Source of the DNA: Warburgia ugandensis
Lineage: Eukaryota; Streptophyta; Magnoliopsida; Canellales; Canellaceae
Length of the DNA: 64,000 nt
NCBI GenBank assembly: GCA_035236585.1
Contig: CP141135.1
Coordinates: forward strand, 61,472,190 to 61,536,189
Reading direction: 5' to 3'
Shown: positions 1 through 13,099 of the stretch, in pieces
Numbering within the stretch: position 1 is the stretch's first letter
Layout: each line of letters opens with the position of its first letter
The notes under the pieces: generated by a model
The model's database searches: none
Told to the model about the DNA's origin: nothing
What the model saw: only the letters and a program-made list of their open reading frames with translations
Made by a program: the position numbers and the translations under genes

Positions 1-2866
1 TCTTTCATGTACTTGAATACTATCTTCTACTTCTCATGTGAGACCTAGTTCCTCAACCAGAGCTCATGTCTCAATATATCTGTATATATCTAAAAGATTC
101 TCAATGATAGATGTCACTGTCAGGTTTGCAATGAGTAATTTACTTAATTACTACCTTGCCTATATCAAGCTACTTCTTTTCACCTCTCAGAAACATTTCT
201 CTTTTCTCATTCTATATCGATACATTCTTCAATCATTTATCAAAGACATCTTCGACCACTATCAAACCTCAACTACCTAAAGGAAATGTAAGTATCAATG
301 AATGGCTGGCTTGTTCAATTTTTAAAAACTTGTCCTTGATTTGTCAGCTCATACTAATTTTATGTCCTTCCTCATTCACTTAGGTAATCACTAGGTGGTA
401 GTCTTTCAACACACCTATTGTAATACCCAATAAGGTTTAAGAAACTTCGTATTTCTATCATTGCTTTAGATATTTTCCTACTTCACTTCTGTGTATGTTT
501 TCATTGAATCCACTACGATTACCTATTCAGAAAAATTGTGGTGCAAAAGGTTGACTTCCTCTAACTAAGACATATGTGTACGCATTTCTAATGTTCCTTT
601 TAACATATTATATAGATGGGGTTGTTGCTTAATACTATAATAACAAATTTATTAAGAAATCATTGAAATTCCCTATTCGCATGTCCTTTGAATTTAGTTG
701 GAGTATTTATCAACCTAAACAATATTATTCTAAGGTAGTGATGCTTAAATCCATATCTATGTAATGACCTTGAGATGTCTCCTATTCTAATTCCCATCTA
801 AATACTAGGACCTCATATTGATTCTTAAGAAGACTCTAGTTGATGAAGATTGATTGAATATGTCACTTATATTGAATAGAGACCTCTTATTCTTCATAAT
901 GACTCCATTCAAGAATTATCAACTCGTCTCATTGTAAACAAGAATAGCTAGTGCTTCTTGGTAACACGAGCGGTCCAATGAATTCTAGTTTCAATTATTC
1001 ACCTTATCATTTTCTTAAGATTCTCCAATTATATAAGCATCCTGAGATGAGGAATTTTTGAAGTAAAACTAGTTTTTGAGTTTAATTACACATTGGACAC
1101 AAATTCCATTATGGTAATTCTAGTCATTCTTCAGAACATACTGTCTATTCTTAATTTTAGCACTTCATCCCTTTCAAAATCTATTTTATTCACCTATTTT
1201 ACCTCTCCTATACTCACTAGCTCGATCTTGTTTAATCTTTCAATTTGACTAGTTCATCTTTTAATTTGGCAAAAAAATTCAAGATCTTTGATGTCTGGGC
1301 TTAATCTATGGTCATCCATAACTATGCTACATCCATGATCTTCTTGCTTCAACTATTTAATGTCTATTAAATATAATTATTTACATTTTATGTTTTCTTG
1401 AAATAAAATCTTTCTTCTTTGTCCACTTAGATTAATCTCTCTACATAATTTGTCGTATATAATGGACACTATTTTCATTCTTTTAGTTAATAGATATTAT
1501 GAATCAGACATTCCTAAGTAATGTTAGGATCCTTTGATAACAATACCTTAATCTTCAGGTATTTGTATTTTCACTATAATATTTTAAGAAATTCATTAAA
1601 CTTGTTCTTAGTCTATTATTTCTATGAACACGTCCAAAGTTCATAATCAAATTATCATCATAGATCAATCATTTTCATCTCAAATATCATTAGAATCTTC
1701 TAGTATCAATGCTCTCATCAATTTTTTTGTAGTATAACTCAAATTCGATTGTTTACATCCACTAACATGTTCATGATCATGTCATAATCCTCTTAACTAC
1801 ACAAGAATTCATTTATCGTGTTCATTTTTTGATCTCTTCTATTATCATTAGATGTTGTTGTAGAATTGTAATTACTTCTCACAAAGTTTCATGCAGTCCA
1901 TCCAAGTTTGAGCTAAATTCTCCAAAATTATCAATTTAATAGCTCTAGCATAAGTTGAAGTTATCTACTAAAGACACCATTAGTATAATCTTGCACTCTC
2001 ATTCTTTGCTCTTAGAATTATATTAATCTGAGGGCCTTACTCTTTTTTTTCCTTACTCATAAAATGGCTATTAACTCCTTGTTTCTTTGACTGTTTATGA
2101 CTCACATTGAGTCAATCCCTATGTAATTTGAACTTGGTCTTGACATAATTTGCATTCTCCAATGTTCAAATATTTGCTCAATCTAACTCATTCTTTTCCT
2201 TAAAGTGTCAATGACAGGTTAGCACATCTCTGGTTTGCACTCTTGGATGCTCTCCTAGGCGGTATATATTTTCACTTTCACCAATATTGCCTATACAAGT
2301 CATTTATATAACTCATATCTAGAAAATTAGTTCTTCTTGTTTTAATTGTATATGACTTTTGGACATATAAGATTGGGTGTGAAAGGATAAACTAGCTCTA
2401 ACACGAATTGTGATGGCTTGGGTTTTCAGAAGCATTTTTAAATGTTAAATTATTTTCCTAATGCAAGATCAATCCCTATTTAAAAATAATTTTATAAAAA
2501 CAATGCAAAAGAAGAATATTTTTCTTTTAAATTCAATTTGAAAATCTTTAGTGTCATTTACTATCAAAGAAAATAAAATAACTGAAAATATTTTTTAATT
2601 ATAAAATTAAAATAGAAATATATGCATCCCAAATCTAGCCTATCATAGCTTGCAATCCAACTATATAAATTACATTTACATGTCCAAAAAAGATAAGTCA
2701 TATACTTGCATTCTTTATACAGTCTAATACACCATTGTCTTTACCCAGAATTGCACCATCTCGAATTGCTTTGTCTCAAGTCAAATTCTTCAAAGACATA
2801 AGGTATTGTAAATAATTTACAATGTCTCAGTAAGCATGTGCTAGTGTAATTAGCTTCACATCTACT
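1..2866. other. AT-rich stretch, no gene recognised
   Basis: I see no open frame with family motifs here on either strand; the two short frames near the left edge have no recognisable domain. On the minus strand around 2391-2402 there is a sequence resembling the retrotransposon primer-binding site complementary to initiator tRNA-Met (about 9 of 12 matches). This allows an old LTR element running leftward, but no gag or pol motif follows it legibly. Confidence 0.5.
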
Positions 2867-5857
2867 ATACCTGTGAAAACCCCAAAATTTTTGGAATTAA
2901 TTGGAAATTTTACAAAAATCGAGGTGAAATATTATATTTAATATAATATTAATTTTTAGAAAAAGAATTAGGTCTTGAAACATAGATATTTGGAATCATT
3001 CACTGAAAACCAGTCAAAATGATTGTAAGCATGCTAAAATTTGAGCTCGGGTGAAAAATCTCTATTTTTTGTAATTTTTGTGAATTTACATTTACCCATA
3101 GGGTTAAAGTGGTCATTTCACTTTTTGTGGGGTCCACAAAAGTTAGATAAGCTAGTGGACAACCATATCAGAAAATATCAATGATGAGGAATAAACATGA
3201 TGAAGAATATGCTTTTAATTTTATAAGAAAAGTGAAAAAAAATAATTAAAATAAGGCAAAAATAACCCCATAAATACCTCTCCCATAGAATGCACGAAAT
3301 CCCACATACTCCTAGACTCTCTCCCTCCCTTTCCCTTTCTCTTTCGCTCTCTTTTTCTTTTCTTTTCTCTTTTCTCTTTCCAGCAGTAGCAGCGGTCCCC
3401 ACATACACCCAACATAGGAACCAGCCTGTGCTGGGCTGGCGTGTCCCAGGACGTGCCTTCCACCTGATGCCTGCTACTAATAGGCCGACTAAGGTTTTTT
3501 CCCAGCTGGCCAAATCATCCCCAATCTCTCGCCTCCAGCATAAAAAAGACCCTAGGGAACCCGGAATTAGGTTCCTCTCACTCCCCTCTTCAAAACCCTT
3601 CTCTCATTCCTCCTCTTGGCACCAGCAAGCACCCCGGTAATAAGCAATTTACAAAAACCCTAACCGTCTGGCTAGGGCTTCATATTTTGACAAGGAAACC
3701 TCTTCTCAAGCTATCCTCTCTACTCCAAACCAGATTCAAGTAGGTCTCTGACATCTCCTCTTCAAAAACCCCATGTTTTTTTGCTAGATCACTGTTGAAT
3801 TAGGTTCATCAGCAACTGGATCACTGGTGAACCATAATCCGGTGACCTAGGTGGAAATCACCACCAAATCAATCAGCTTTGGGAATTTTGAACCTTTCGA
3901 TCAGTTCAAAGGGTCCCAAAACCCCAGGATCTGAAATCTGGGCCCTTAACATGGTTAGATCTAGGAAAGAGTTGATCTGACAATCCAGATCGAACTGTCT
4001 CAGCTATCCCAAGTTACCCCTCCCCGTACACTGGCTATCACCGGTGGAATGTGGCGTGGGTGGGCCGTTGATCAGTCCATCAATCTGTGAACCCAGAATG
4101 AATTTGGGCCCTTGTTTTGATATGAAATCTTGAAACTTAAATTCAAAGCTCATTTTAACTCCAAATCAAGATTGGAAAGAAGCTCTGGATTCCTTGTAAA
4201 GATTAAAGTCTAATGGAAACCTAAAATTTATGTTTTATTCACTGTAAAATTCTATAAATTACAAAAAGAAGTACTAATTTCTAAGATCAGTCAAATCTGA
4301 CATGATCAGACCTTGGATTTTTTATCCGTCAGTGATCTAGTAATGAGAGAACAATGAATCAAGAGTTAGATGTGACTAATCTAGGATGAATTAAGAAATT
4401 TAACCTTAACGGAAGAGAAATATTTAAAATGATCATGGATCTACTTGATCTAAGTAATCAAGCATGATCAAAAACTATAAAATAGTATGGATGATGATCT
4501 AGTAATTAGATAATGAGAAAAGAATGGCCTGATGTAACTAATTTGGGATAGATTGAAATCTATACCCTTGATTTGGATAAATTGACTTAAGATCTTCTTG
4601 ATCGTTTGGATCAAGAAAGATCAGATCATATGATGAGATGCATCAATGATCTAGTGATGATATCACATTGAGAGAATGTGATAGATCTAAATAAAAATGA
4701 AAGATCAAGATCTAAAACCTCAATGGGATGAAAAATGAATAGAAATCAAAATATGATCAATGGATCAAAATGAATAAATATGATGTATTCAAATGAGCAT
4801 GTGAATTATTATTGTAAATATTCTTTTATTTGTTTAGTAGATGTAATTGTTAAATTTGTTTATTTATGTTTTAATTGTTCATGTTATTAAATTAAATGAA
4901 AATTATAATTAAATAAAAATAGATATTGATGAACATTTACAATGAATATGGACATGGACTTAATAATAATTAGGGCTATAATTAGTAGGACAATATAAGG
5001 AATATCATTTCCTTGGCCCAAATTAGGAGAATAATAAACCCCATAAAAGACATTTTAAATGTTCATGAATTTAATTAAAATCAAATGGCAAGAGTACTTA
5101 GGGTTTAAGGCTAATAGGAACTTTATGAAAGTTGAGTTAAGGTCACCCTAGTAAATGCTGAACATGGTGGTTAAAGGGTTCTCTAATAAAGCCTCGCTCT
5201 TCCCCTACGTACTAACAACGTTTGTGAGGTCTAAATGCCTCCTTACATGAGGATTGAATTAACCACTCTATGAGAAGCTCTTAACTAGTAAGCCTTAGTC
5301 AATTCTGAAATAAGGAGCTGTCTAGAATTAGGAGTGCATAAATTATCTTCAATCAGTAAAACATTAACTAGTTGAATAATAATAAGATCATAAAAGGATA
5401 GTAAACCATCTAATCCAAATAAAAATGATAATTAAGATAATCAAAGATCAAACAAGATCCATGGGGAGATCTTGAATGATCAAGAATGATAAAAATCATA
5501 ATATTGTATGTATGTTTTGAAGTACTATAAATATTATATTCAAATGTTAATCAATATATTCGAACTTTGATCAATATGGTCCAAGGAACAACATCCAACT
5601 CATCCTATGTAAGGATGATCAAAAGAAAAATTAAAAAGTATAAATGAGTTGAGGAATGACTATATATATATATATATATGATTTGACAAATACATGAAGG
5701 ATATGATGATCAAGATCAATGAGAAGATGGATGGTTGAAAGTAAAGGTAGGAGGACCTTAAGAATATATTCAATATATACAATGCATGTATTTTACACAT
5801 GATCTTATCCTGATGAATGAGTTTTGATTATAATTGCCTTGGAATTGTTATGAATCA

Positions 5858-5982
5858 ACAAGTGATGTTGAAATGAATACAAAAGGATTGATTAAGTAAT
5901 TATGAAATTACTTAAGACAACAAATGATGTTGAAATGAATACGAAGGGATTGATAAAGTAATTTATGAAATTACTTGATCAA
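5858..5982. repeat. Two-copy 62-bp tandem repeat inside the LTR
   Basis: Two adjacent copies share GATGTTGAAATGAATAC and then AGTAATT-ATGAAATTACTT, starting at 5858 and 5920. They differ at only a few bases. Confidence 0.75.
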
Positions 5983-6358
5983 TCCCTATTATAACCAGAC
6001 ACACAGTCTATAAGTATGAATTAATATTTTTCATACAAGCATGAAAGCTAGTGGTTTTCTTTTAAGACAGGATGCATGGGGATACCAATGCTATGAGAGT
6101 TATGAGGGTTTGGCCACCCACTCTTTGAAACAAAATATGATGATGATATTGTACTCAAAGAGAGGCAAAACGTCGGGTGGGGCAATTATGGAAGGCCACC
6201 ACTGTGACAACCATGGTTCCCCCCATGCGAACATGGATATGTATTTTCCACCATGGTATTAGTGGAATATTATGCAATTATCCGAGCATGTTGTACGGAT
6301 TGATACTGTGAACATGGTAGTCCTTTGATATTTTGCATTATGATGTAATTGATTATGG

Positions 6359-6448
6359 TATGATGAGATGCTTTATGTTATGACATGATGAGATGCTTTA
6401 TGTTATGGCATGATAAGATGCCTTATTTTATGGCATAATGAGATGCCC
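6359..6448. repeat. Short tandem array, unit about 25-30 bp, inside the LTR
   Basis: Roughly four imperfect copies of a unit containing ATGATGAGATGCTTTATG lie head to tail here. Confidence 0.7.
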
Positions 6449-7184
6449 AGTAAAAGTTATTACTAATGTTCTATTTGAGGATGATTCCCAATACAGTATG
6501 ATTATGTATTAACACATAGTGTTAATATTGAAATCAGTTTAGAAATGAGATATTATTGATGATATTGACTATATTCACGATTTTCAATGGTTATATATAT
6601 GTAATATATAGATATAATTCATATGATGAGTGAAGGATAAAATGGTTATCCAATTGTATAAATTGATTTATATCATGGATATAATGAAATATTGATTTTG
6701 AGATATATTGAATATATTTCTTAAATCCCTTACCAAGCATAGCTTGTTGACATATTATAAATGTTTGAATGTTTATAACATCTCAAATATAGTTAAGAAA
6801 GATTGAAAGCTCAAGACTTTTGGATAATCATCACCGAATTACGACTCAGGGTATTTACTTTAAGGAAGACTGTATTAATTGTTTTGTAATTTGAATTGTA
6901 ATATTTGGACAATGTATGTAATGATTACCAAGGCTGTATATGTGAACCACTAGATCGATCCTAATTTTAATAAAAGTATTTCTATTGATATTTAATAGAA
7001 ATTTTATTTTATGCAAAAATCTATGTATGATAAGTAATTTGAGGTGGCACTTGGGTTTTTAACAAATCAATTTCAAAGAAAATATGTTTTTGCTATTTGT
7101 GTTTTAAAAATTTTCAAAATCAGGGCCCTACCTTTGCAAATATTTATGAAAATGTGTTTTAAAAACCCGGGTCGTCACAATACC

Positions 7185-7696
7185 AATTTTAAAAGTCCAA
7201 TTCTAAACAATATTTTGAATTATTTTTAATGCACTTCTAAATAACAAAATGTTCAATTCAAAGACAAGAAATATAATTTGAAATCACATATCAACTCAGT
7301 ATTACAATTTCATGCTAAGACATTTTAGATAATATCAACATAAAACATGCACAACTCTGAATATATATTTTTCAAATGACCAAATTCACACAGTAACCTC
7401 AAGTAAACTGTAACATATAATATATTATAAAGTCACATATATGCATAACTTTTAAATCATGCAAAGAATCTACCATCTCACTTAATTATTCAAATATCAT
7501 AAGATTCCTAAAATATTAAAGTAGTAATCAGTTAAACCACAACGCTGGCAATCATAAACTAACAATATCATCATCTGCACATATGCACCTCGACGAATAT
7601 ATCAATCGATTATCTTTTAATAATACATGTTAGGTAGATGAAACATATAGGGTAATCATCAAGTCATTTTGCACTTATGCAAGGCGATTAACTAAT
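7185..7696. other. AT-rich spacer, nothing recognised
   Basis: Between the solo LTR and the minisatellite I see no coding motif, repeat or RNA gene. Confidence 0.5.
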
Positions 7697-7875
7697 AATC
7701 CTCATGCACACAGCAAGGCAAATTCAGCCAATGGTCTCTTGTGCACATAGCAATTCGAACCAACCAAATGTCTCTTCGCAACACATGCAAGTGGACTAAT
7801 AATGGTCTCTTATGAACACAGCAAGGTGCACTAGCTAAACATCCCTTTACAACACATGCAAGCAAACCAACCAAT
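7697..7875. repeat. Minisatellite of about 35-bp units, split by the CACTA insertion
   Basis: Units start near 7697, 7731, 7768, 7799 and 7838. They share a core like AATGGTCTCTTRTGCACACA followed by GCAAG and a CCAACCA or similar end. A further unit, beginning AATTGTCTCTTATATATAAAGCAAGG, resumes at 23995 immediately after the CACTA element. Joining the two flanks restores a continuous array. Confidence 0.75.
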
Positions 7876-7892
7876 CACTACTAAACAGGGAG

Positions 7893-8230
7893 CTTTTAAA
7901 GTCAGTTAAAAGTGATAATCAAAGTCACTTAATAAGCGACTTCTATGAAGCCAACTTGGAAAGTTAATAACTTTTAATGTCGTTTAGATAAACAACTTTA
8001 AAAATCAAGGACCTTTATAGTCACCTGAACAAACAACTTCAAAAGTCACAAACTTTTGAAGTCGTTTAATATAAGCAACTTCAAAAGTCCAACTTTTTTG
8101 AAGCACTTTTGAAGTCGCTTATATTAAATTACTTAAAAAGTCACAACTTTTGAAGCCTTTTAGCCCTAAACAACTTCAAGAGTCCAAACTTTTGAAGTTG
8201 TTTAGGGCTAAACAACTTCAAAAAGTATTT
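7893..8230. repeat. Left subterminal palindromic repeat array of the CACTA element
   Basis: About seven dyads of roughly 35 bp. Each has a left half like CTTTTGAAGTCGTTTAG, a few bases of loop, and the complementary right half like CTAAACAACTTCAAAAG. The clearest lie near 8053, 8105, 8149 and 8190. In known CACTA elements, subterminal repeats bind the element's own TNPA-type protein; that role is inferred here. Confidence 0.85.
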
Positions 8231-8254
8231 TTTTTTTCAATTTTCCATCTGAGC

Positions 8255-8610
8255 ACTACCACTTGTATCCAATTGAATAACAAACATCCTATATACACCC
8301 GATGCTTCAAAAAATCTTTAGAAATGTGCAAAACCCATTTCAATACAACATGCATCCACGCCTTTCTTCATACAATAGCACCTGTATACATTAGCTAACA
8401 AACTTCATATACACCTAATACTTCAATCTCTATAAACATGAAAAACCAACATCCACATCTTTCTTAATACACTACCACGTGTATAAATTGAATAACAAAC
8501 ATCCTATATACCTAATACTTCAAACAATCTTTATAAACATGAAGAAGCAACATCCAATATAACATTCATCTACATCTTTCTTGATACACCAAATCGTTCT
8601 TATAATATAA
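8255..8610. repeat. Imperfect tandem repeat, unit about 95-120 bp
   Basis: Three to four copies contain TACCACNTGTATA...AACAAACATCCTATATACACC...CTTCAA...CATCTTTCTT. The CAC-GTATA landmarks fall near 8261, 8380 and 8475, with a partial unit near 8605. It lies just inside the left palindromic array. Confidence 0.65.
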
Positions 8611-10879
8611 CACCTAATATATCCATGGGTACAAAACATCCAAACTCATCAGTGTACATATATATATATATATATATCTATATTAAAAATAGTTTACAAA
8701 AGAAACTACAACGCATGCATTCTCTATAACATTCACATTCACTTCATTTGTAAATCTATACACATTCGCATTTACTTTCACACTCTAAATAACCATCTCA
8801 TTCATCATCTCATAAAAGTTATATAATTCAATGAACATATTGAAAACTAACCGCCACATATTCATTTCATGTACAAGCTTCATATTCACTTCATATATAC
8901 TCATTTGTTCCCATAATCCAAGTTTCCACTCATTCATCACTTAAAAAATATATATTTCAAAGAAAATAATAAAAAATAAAGAATACACATAAGTGAATGA
9001 AAAAAATACTTTATTTTGTATTCCAGGTTCATGTAGTTACTCAAAGTGATCTAATTGATACTCATTATATACTCAGCCAATGTTGTTTGTATTTCATTGA
9101 GATTTACTCTGGAATAACTCTTCTTGTTTGCCCACTCAGAAAGCACAGCAGCTTAAAATATAACATATTTAATTAAGCTCACATTTTTTTTAGCTAGATC
9201 CATAAAAACTGTAGAAAAATATAATATAATGAAAAGTAAAAAGTGACCTACCTTTCTTAAATGGAAGACATGAATACTACAAATATGAGGGTCCTCATAT
9301 ATCTCAAGATATAGTACTCGCACTCCCAATCAAACTGTTGTTTAGGGCACTGTGTATCAAGGACAACAAAAAAGAACAATAAATATCATTTGTAATATTA
9401 TAGGTTTAATTAGTGGAAAATTAGAGTAATTAATTATTTCCTATACCTTGACATTCTTCAAAGTGAGTTTTGGTAGTTGCATAGCCTTAGTCATATTAGC
9501 CTATTCAAACCATACTCTATAAATTTAAATTTCAAATGCATTATAGATGAATAACAAATTACTTATCTACACATAACACATGAAAATTATAAAAGCTTGT
9601 TTATTAATAATTTCTATGAGGACAAGACGAATGTGCGATCCACAAGAATAAAAAAAGAAAGCATGCCCACCGTGCACATCTAAAATGAGTAGCATCCAAT
9701 GAGACCTACATAGATAGTTATATGAATTGTAATGAAAGTTGACAATCCTTAAGTATAGAATAAGTTGGCAAGAAAATTATGACTGGCCCACTATTGTAAG
9801 GAATCATTAATCCTTGTCCTTAAGAGCAATGAAAGAAGCTTGATAAAATATCATGCACATGCCTCTCTATCGACCATTGCATTACCACTCCTGAAATGAT
9901 GCCAGGGTCAAGGAATTGATTTTAAAAGTTTACCGTCACCATCAAAAAGGCTATTTGTATCATTTAAGAAGCTGCTGCATAAAAGATATAATTATTACCT
10001 ATAACATGTAAATGCTAAAAAATGTATAAGCAAGTATGTGCATATACCCCATATTGGAGATAATGTGAGGGTGCTCGAGTTGATCCTATAAGCAAACTGA
10101 TAATAGATCCTCTACCATAAGTGGCACTTCAATAACATCCTCGACAAGCACTTTCCTTGATTCGTTTGGGGTTGATTGATAAATCATTGTTGATGAGACC
10201 ATAGATTAACGTTAGGGATCGAGGCATGTTAGGTGGGACTTCCACACACTCCTTGGACGGTTGCTCTAAAAGATGTAAAAAAAATCAACTAAATAATATT
10301 AATCAATGAAGAGGACCTAATTTATGATGGGGAAAAAAAACAAAAAACAAAGATATATAGAAGTACATGTTCCATTGGTGCAGCAGTAATAGGTGAAGCA
10401 AAGGCGGCCGACCTCAGTGCCATATGTTATTGTTGATTAACTGTATAAAGTTATTAAACAATTAATTTGAGGTCTCTAGCTAAAAAAATTTGATGAGGAA
10501 GGTAGTATAATAAGATACATATCATGAACTTTATCGGAATGACTAATGCCTCCATCCAAGCAATGTGATATGCAACTATTTGCCCAATGGTTATAATATT
10601 TTCCATTTCTATTCAAAATGGTAGGCAGGCATTAGCATTCAAAGCCATGGAAATGGACACTTGCTTAGTATGTGATGGCATACTAATTTCGTGCAAAACA
10701 CTTGATTCATGCTCATAGCATGAACCAACTACCACGATGTTTTAATGGAAATCAAGGGCTAACAGGCATTGACCTACCTACAAATCAAATGTACAATGGA
10801 GAAGTTGAGATAGAGAATTATTACAGAAAGACAATAAAATTTTTTAGTTTTGTCTATGTGTGTGTGTGTACCTCCTGGG
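8611..10879. other. CACTA internal sequence without recognised gene
   Basis: AT-rich sequence between the left repeats and the second transposon gene, including a (TA)n tract near 8660. I recognise no protein motif on either strand. It may hold 3' exons or the 3' untranslated region of the minus-strand second gene. Confidence 0.4.
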
Positions 10880-12209
10880 CAAGAATTTCCTTTCAGAGGG
10901 CTCTGAATGTCCTTCATGATCTTCTTCAGCTGCGAAATTGTAGCTCACATTTGGAGGTATAGGCCATTGCGAGAATTATGTGCAGGGGATGGAGTAACAA
11001 TCATCAAACCTCCCGCACGCAACTAACTAAATATATCAGTCTTTATTTTCTCAACGAGCTCATTTTAGGCCTCCTCATCATCTTGAACTATAAGTAAATG
11101 TCCTATACCAAAGAATTTAGAAAGAATAACATTGAGACCCATACCCCTAACTTGACTAGGATGGTCCTTATTGCTCATAGCCCTATACAAGATGTTCTCA
11201 TTGGAGGCAGTGCTACTTAGAGTTCCTGTAGTTGTTCTTTCTTAGGTAAGAATATCCTGCAAAATTTAATTAGAAAGACATGATCATGTCATCTATTTAA
11301 TTGTATAAAATGTATTGACAAGTGGAACCACTTACTATACGAGAAGCAATTTGTGTAGTGCTTTCATCTGAGAACTTGTTACCAGTGCGGCCCACTGAAT
11401 GCGTCATCTTCTAGAGGATGGAGCGATCAATGGGTTCAGCAGTCTCAGCTTTCTTTTGTTGTCAAGCAAAGACACTATAGTTAGACAAATACATTTATAT
11501 CCCTATAGTAGCATTAAATTGCAAGGGATAAATTGTCATAAATGCTTACTTTGCACTCTTCTAAACGAGCATAGCTCAACCTAGATAGGTGGTGATGCAT
11601 ATTTGTTTGATGCACCTTCCTTCCCCTTTCACTCTTCGCCTTCTCATTTGTACATGCATGATCAATTGCAATAATTGAATGTTACATGTAATTAATTAAA
11701 TGAAACATTGTTTCTGCACATACCTCAAATTTGGCAAAAGTGTGATTTTGTACAAATGCATTCCAAACCTCCTTGTCAATGAAGTCAGAGTAAATGGATG
11801 GAACCATGTACAACCTTGATGGATCTTTGACATATGAAGCTATGTAATTACTAACAAGGTAGTTTTTCCATTTTCCCCATTGCTCACCAGCCCCTTGTAA
11901 AGTAGACATCTTCTTGCCATTAGGCACATTAAAGACAATCTGCAAAGTACATAGCAAATTACTATATTTGAAAAATAAGATAAGTTATAAATTATATAAT
12001 ACATGTACTTAATATTTACATGCCTTCACCATTTACCAAATAGAATCTTTTATCGAGGATGGCACAAGTCTCCAATCCTCAAATGCGATAGGAACATGCT
12101 TCTTATTGTAGAGTAGAGAAAACTACAATAAGCAGCTGCACTCTTACCAATCTCTTGCCCTCTGTTGTTATATTGGATAGTTTCATTAATTCCCCTAAAC
12201 TTTCTCTTG

Positions 12210-12855
12210 ATAACTGTTGAGTCCTTAATTTTTCCAAAAATAACCTTAGATTACTATTTTATTAGATAATTTAATAAGGTAATTTTGTGGTTTTAAATCA
12301 ATTTTAGCTTTAATCAATCATCCAACCATTAATTTGAAAAGTTAACGATCGGATGATCATTATAGCTAATTGTTCACATAAGTTAATTCTAATTTTATAT
12401 TTTTGCTTTGTAGATAATTCAAGATACGTTGGATGGTTCAGATCAGCTTAGTTTGATGGATCCCACACCAAAAATCTAGGCAAATCTGACAAATGATGGC
12501 AAAATTTGGCAAATCTAGGCAATGATGGCAAAGTTGACCAATGGCAAATCCTCTTATAAAGGAAACATGGGTTAAAATGAGGAGACTCTTTTTTTCCCTC
12601 CCCTTCTTCTTCTTCTTCTTCTTCTTCTTTCTTCTTGCCTCTTCCCATTTTCTCATTTTTTTCATTTTTTTTCTCTCCTCCTTTTCATAGAGTAGAGGTG
12701 GAAGGATTGTTCCTCTCCACCTCTCAGTCACATTTTTTTTTTGTTCGATTAGAGCAAGCAGTTTCCCTTTTCCTCTTCCCACCTTCTTCTTCTTCCTTTG
12801 GTTGTTTTTTCTCGTTTTTTCTTTGGACGGAAGAGGGTTGGGAGGACTATTCCTC

Positions 12856-12946
<91 letters not shown>

Positions 12947-13061
12947 GGTTCACTGCACCTTCCCGTTTCTAGCCTCCCTTCTCCTCCTCTGCCCCAAGCA
13001 GCTCTTCTCTTCACCCACCTAGGCTGGAACCATAGAAGCAGATTGGCTAGGGCGCACACCG

Positions 13062-13099
<38 letters not shown>

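Larger units (their letters stand above)
2867..7184. mobile_element. 4.3 kb solo LTR with 5-bp target site duplication
   Basis: The unit from 2872 to 7179 begins TGTGAAAACCCC and ends GGGTCGTCACA, so it has the TG...CA termini and the TGTGA/TCACA inverted ends of an LTR. It is flanked by identical ATACC pentamers at 2867-2871 and 7180-7184. No gag, pol, primer-binding site or polypurine tract is visible inside, so a solo LTR made by LTR-LTR recombination fits best. Its length of about 4.3 kb suggests a long-LTR Ty3/gypsy lineage (inference); a large non-autonomous element is the alternative. A TATA-like CCATAAATA near 3270, followed by a pyrimidine-rich leader from about 3310, could be the LTR promoter. 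Short frames inside are not credible genes. Confidence 0.85.

Noticed and set aside
2391-2402. Minus-strand primer-binding-site-like sequence suggesting a leftward LTR element over 1-2390
   Set aside because: Only about 9 of 12 matches and no legible gag or pol downstream; too weak for a call.
3178-3640. Frames on both strands near the left LTR
   Set aside because: They lie inside the solo LTR, in its pyrimidine-rich leader, with no family motif.
6041-6262. 73-residue plus-strand frame
   Set aside because: Inside the solo LTR, no recognised motif; likely chance.
10702-10962. 86-residue plus-strand frame inside the CACTA element
   Set aside because: Antisense to the second transposon gene region and without motif.
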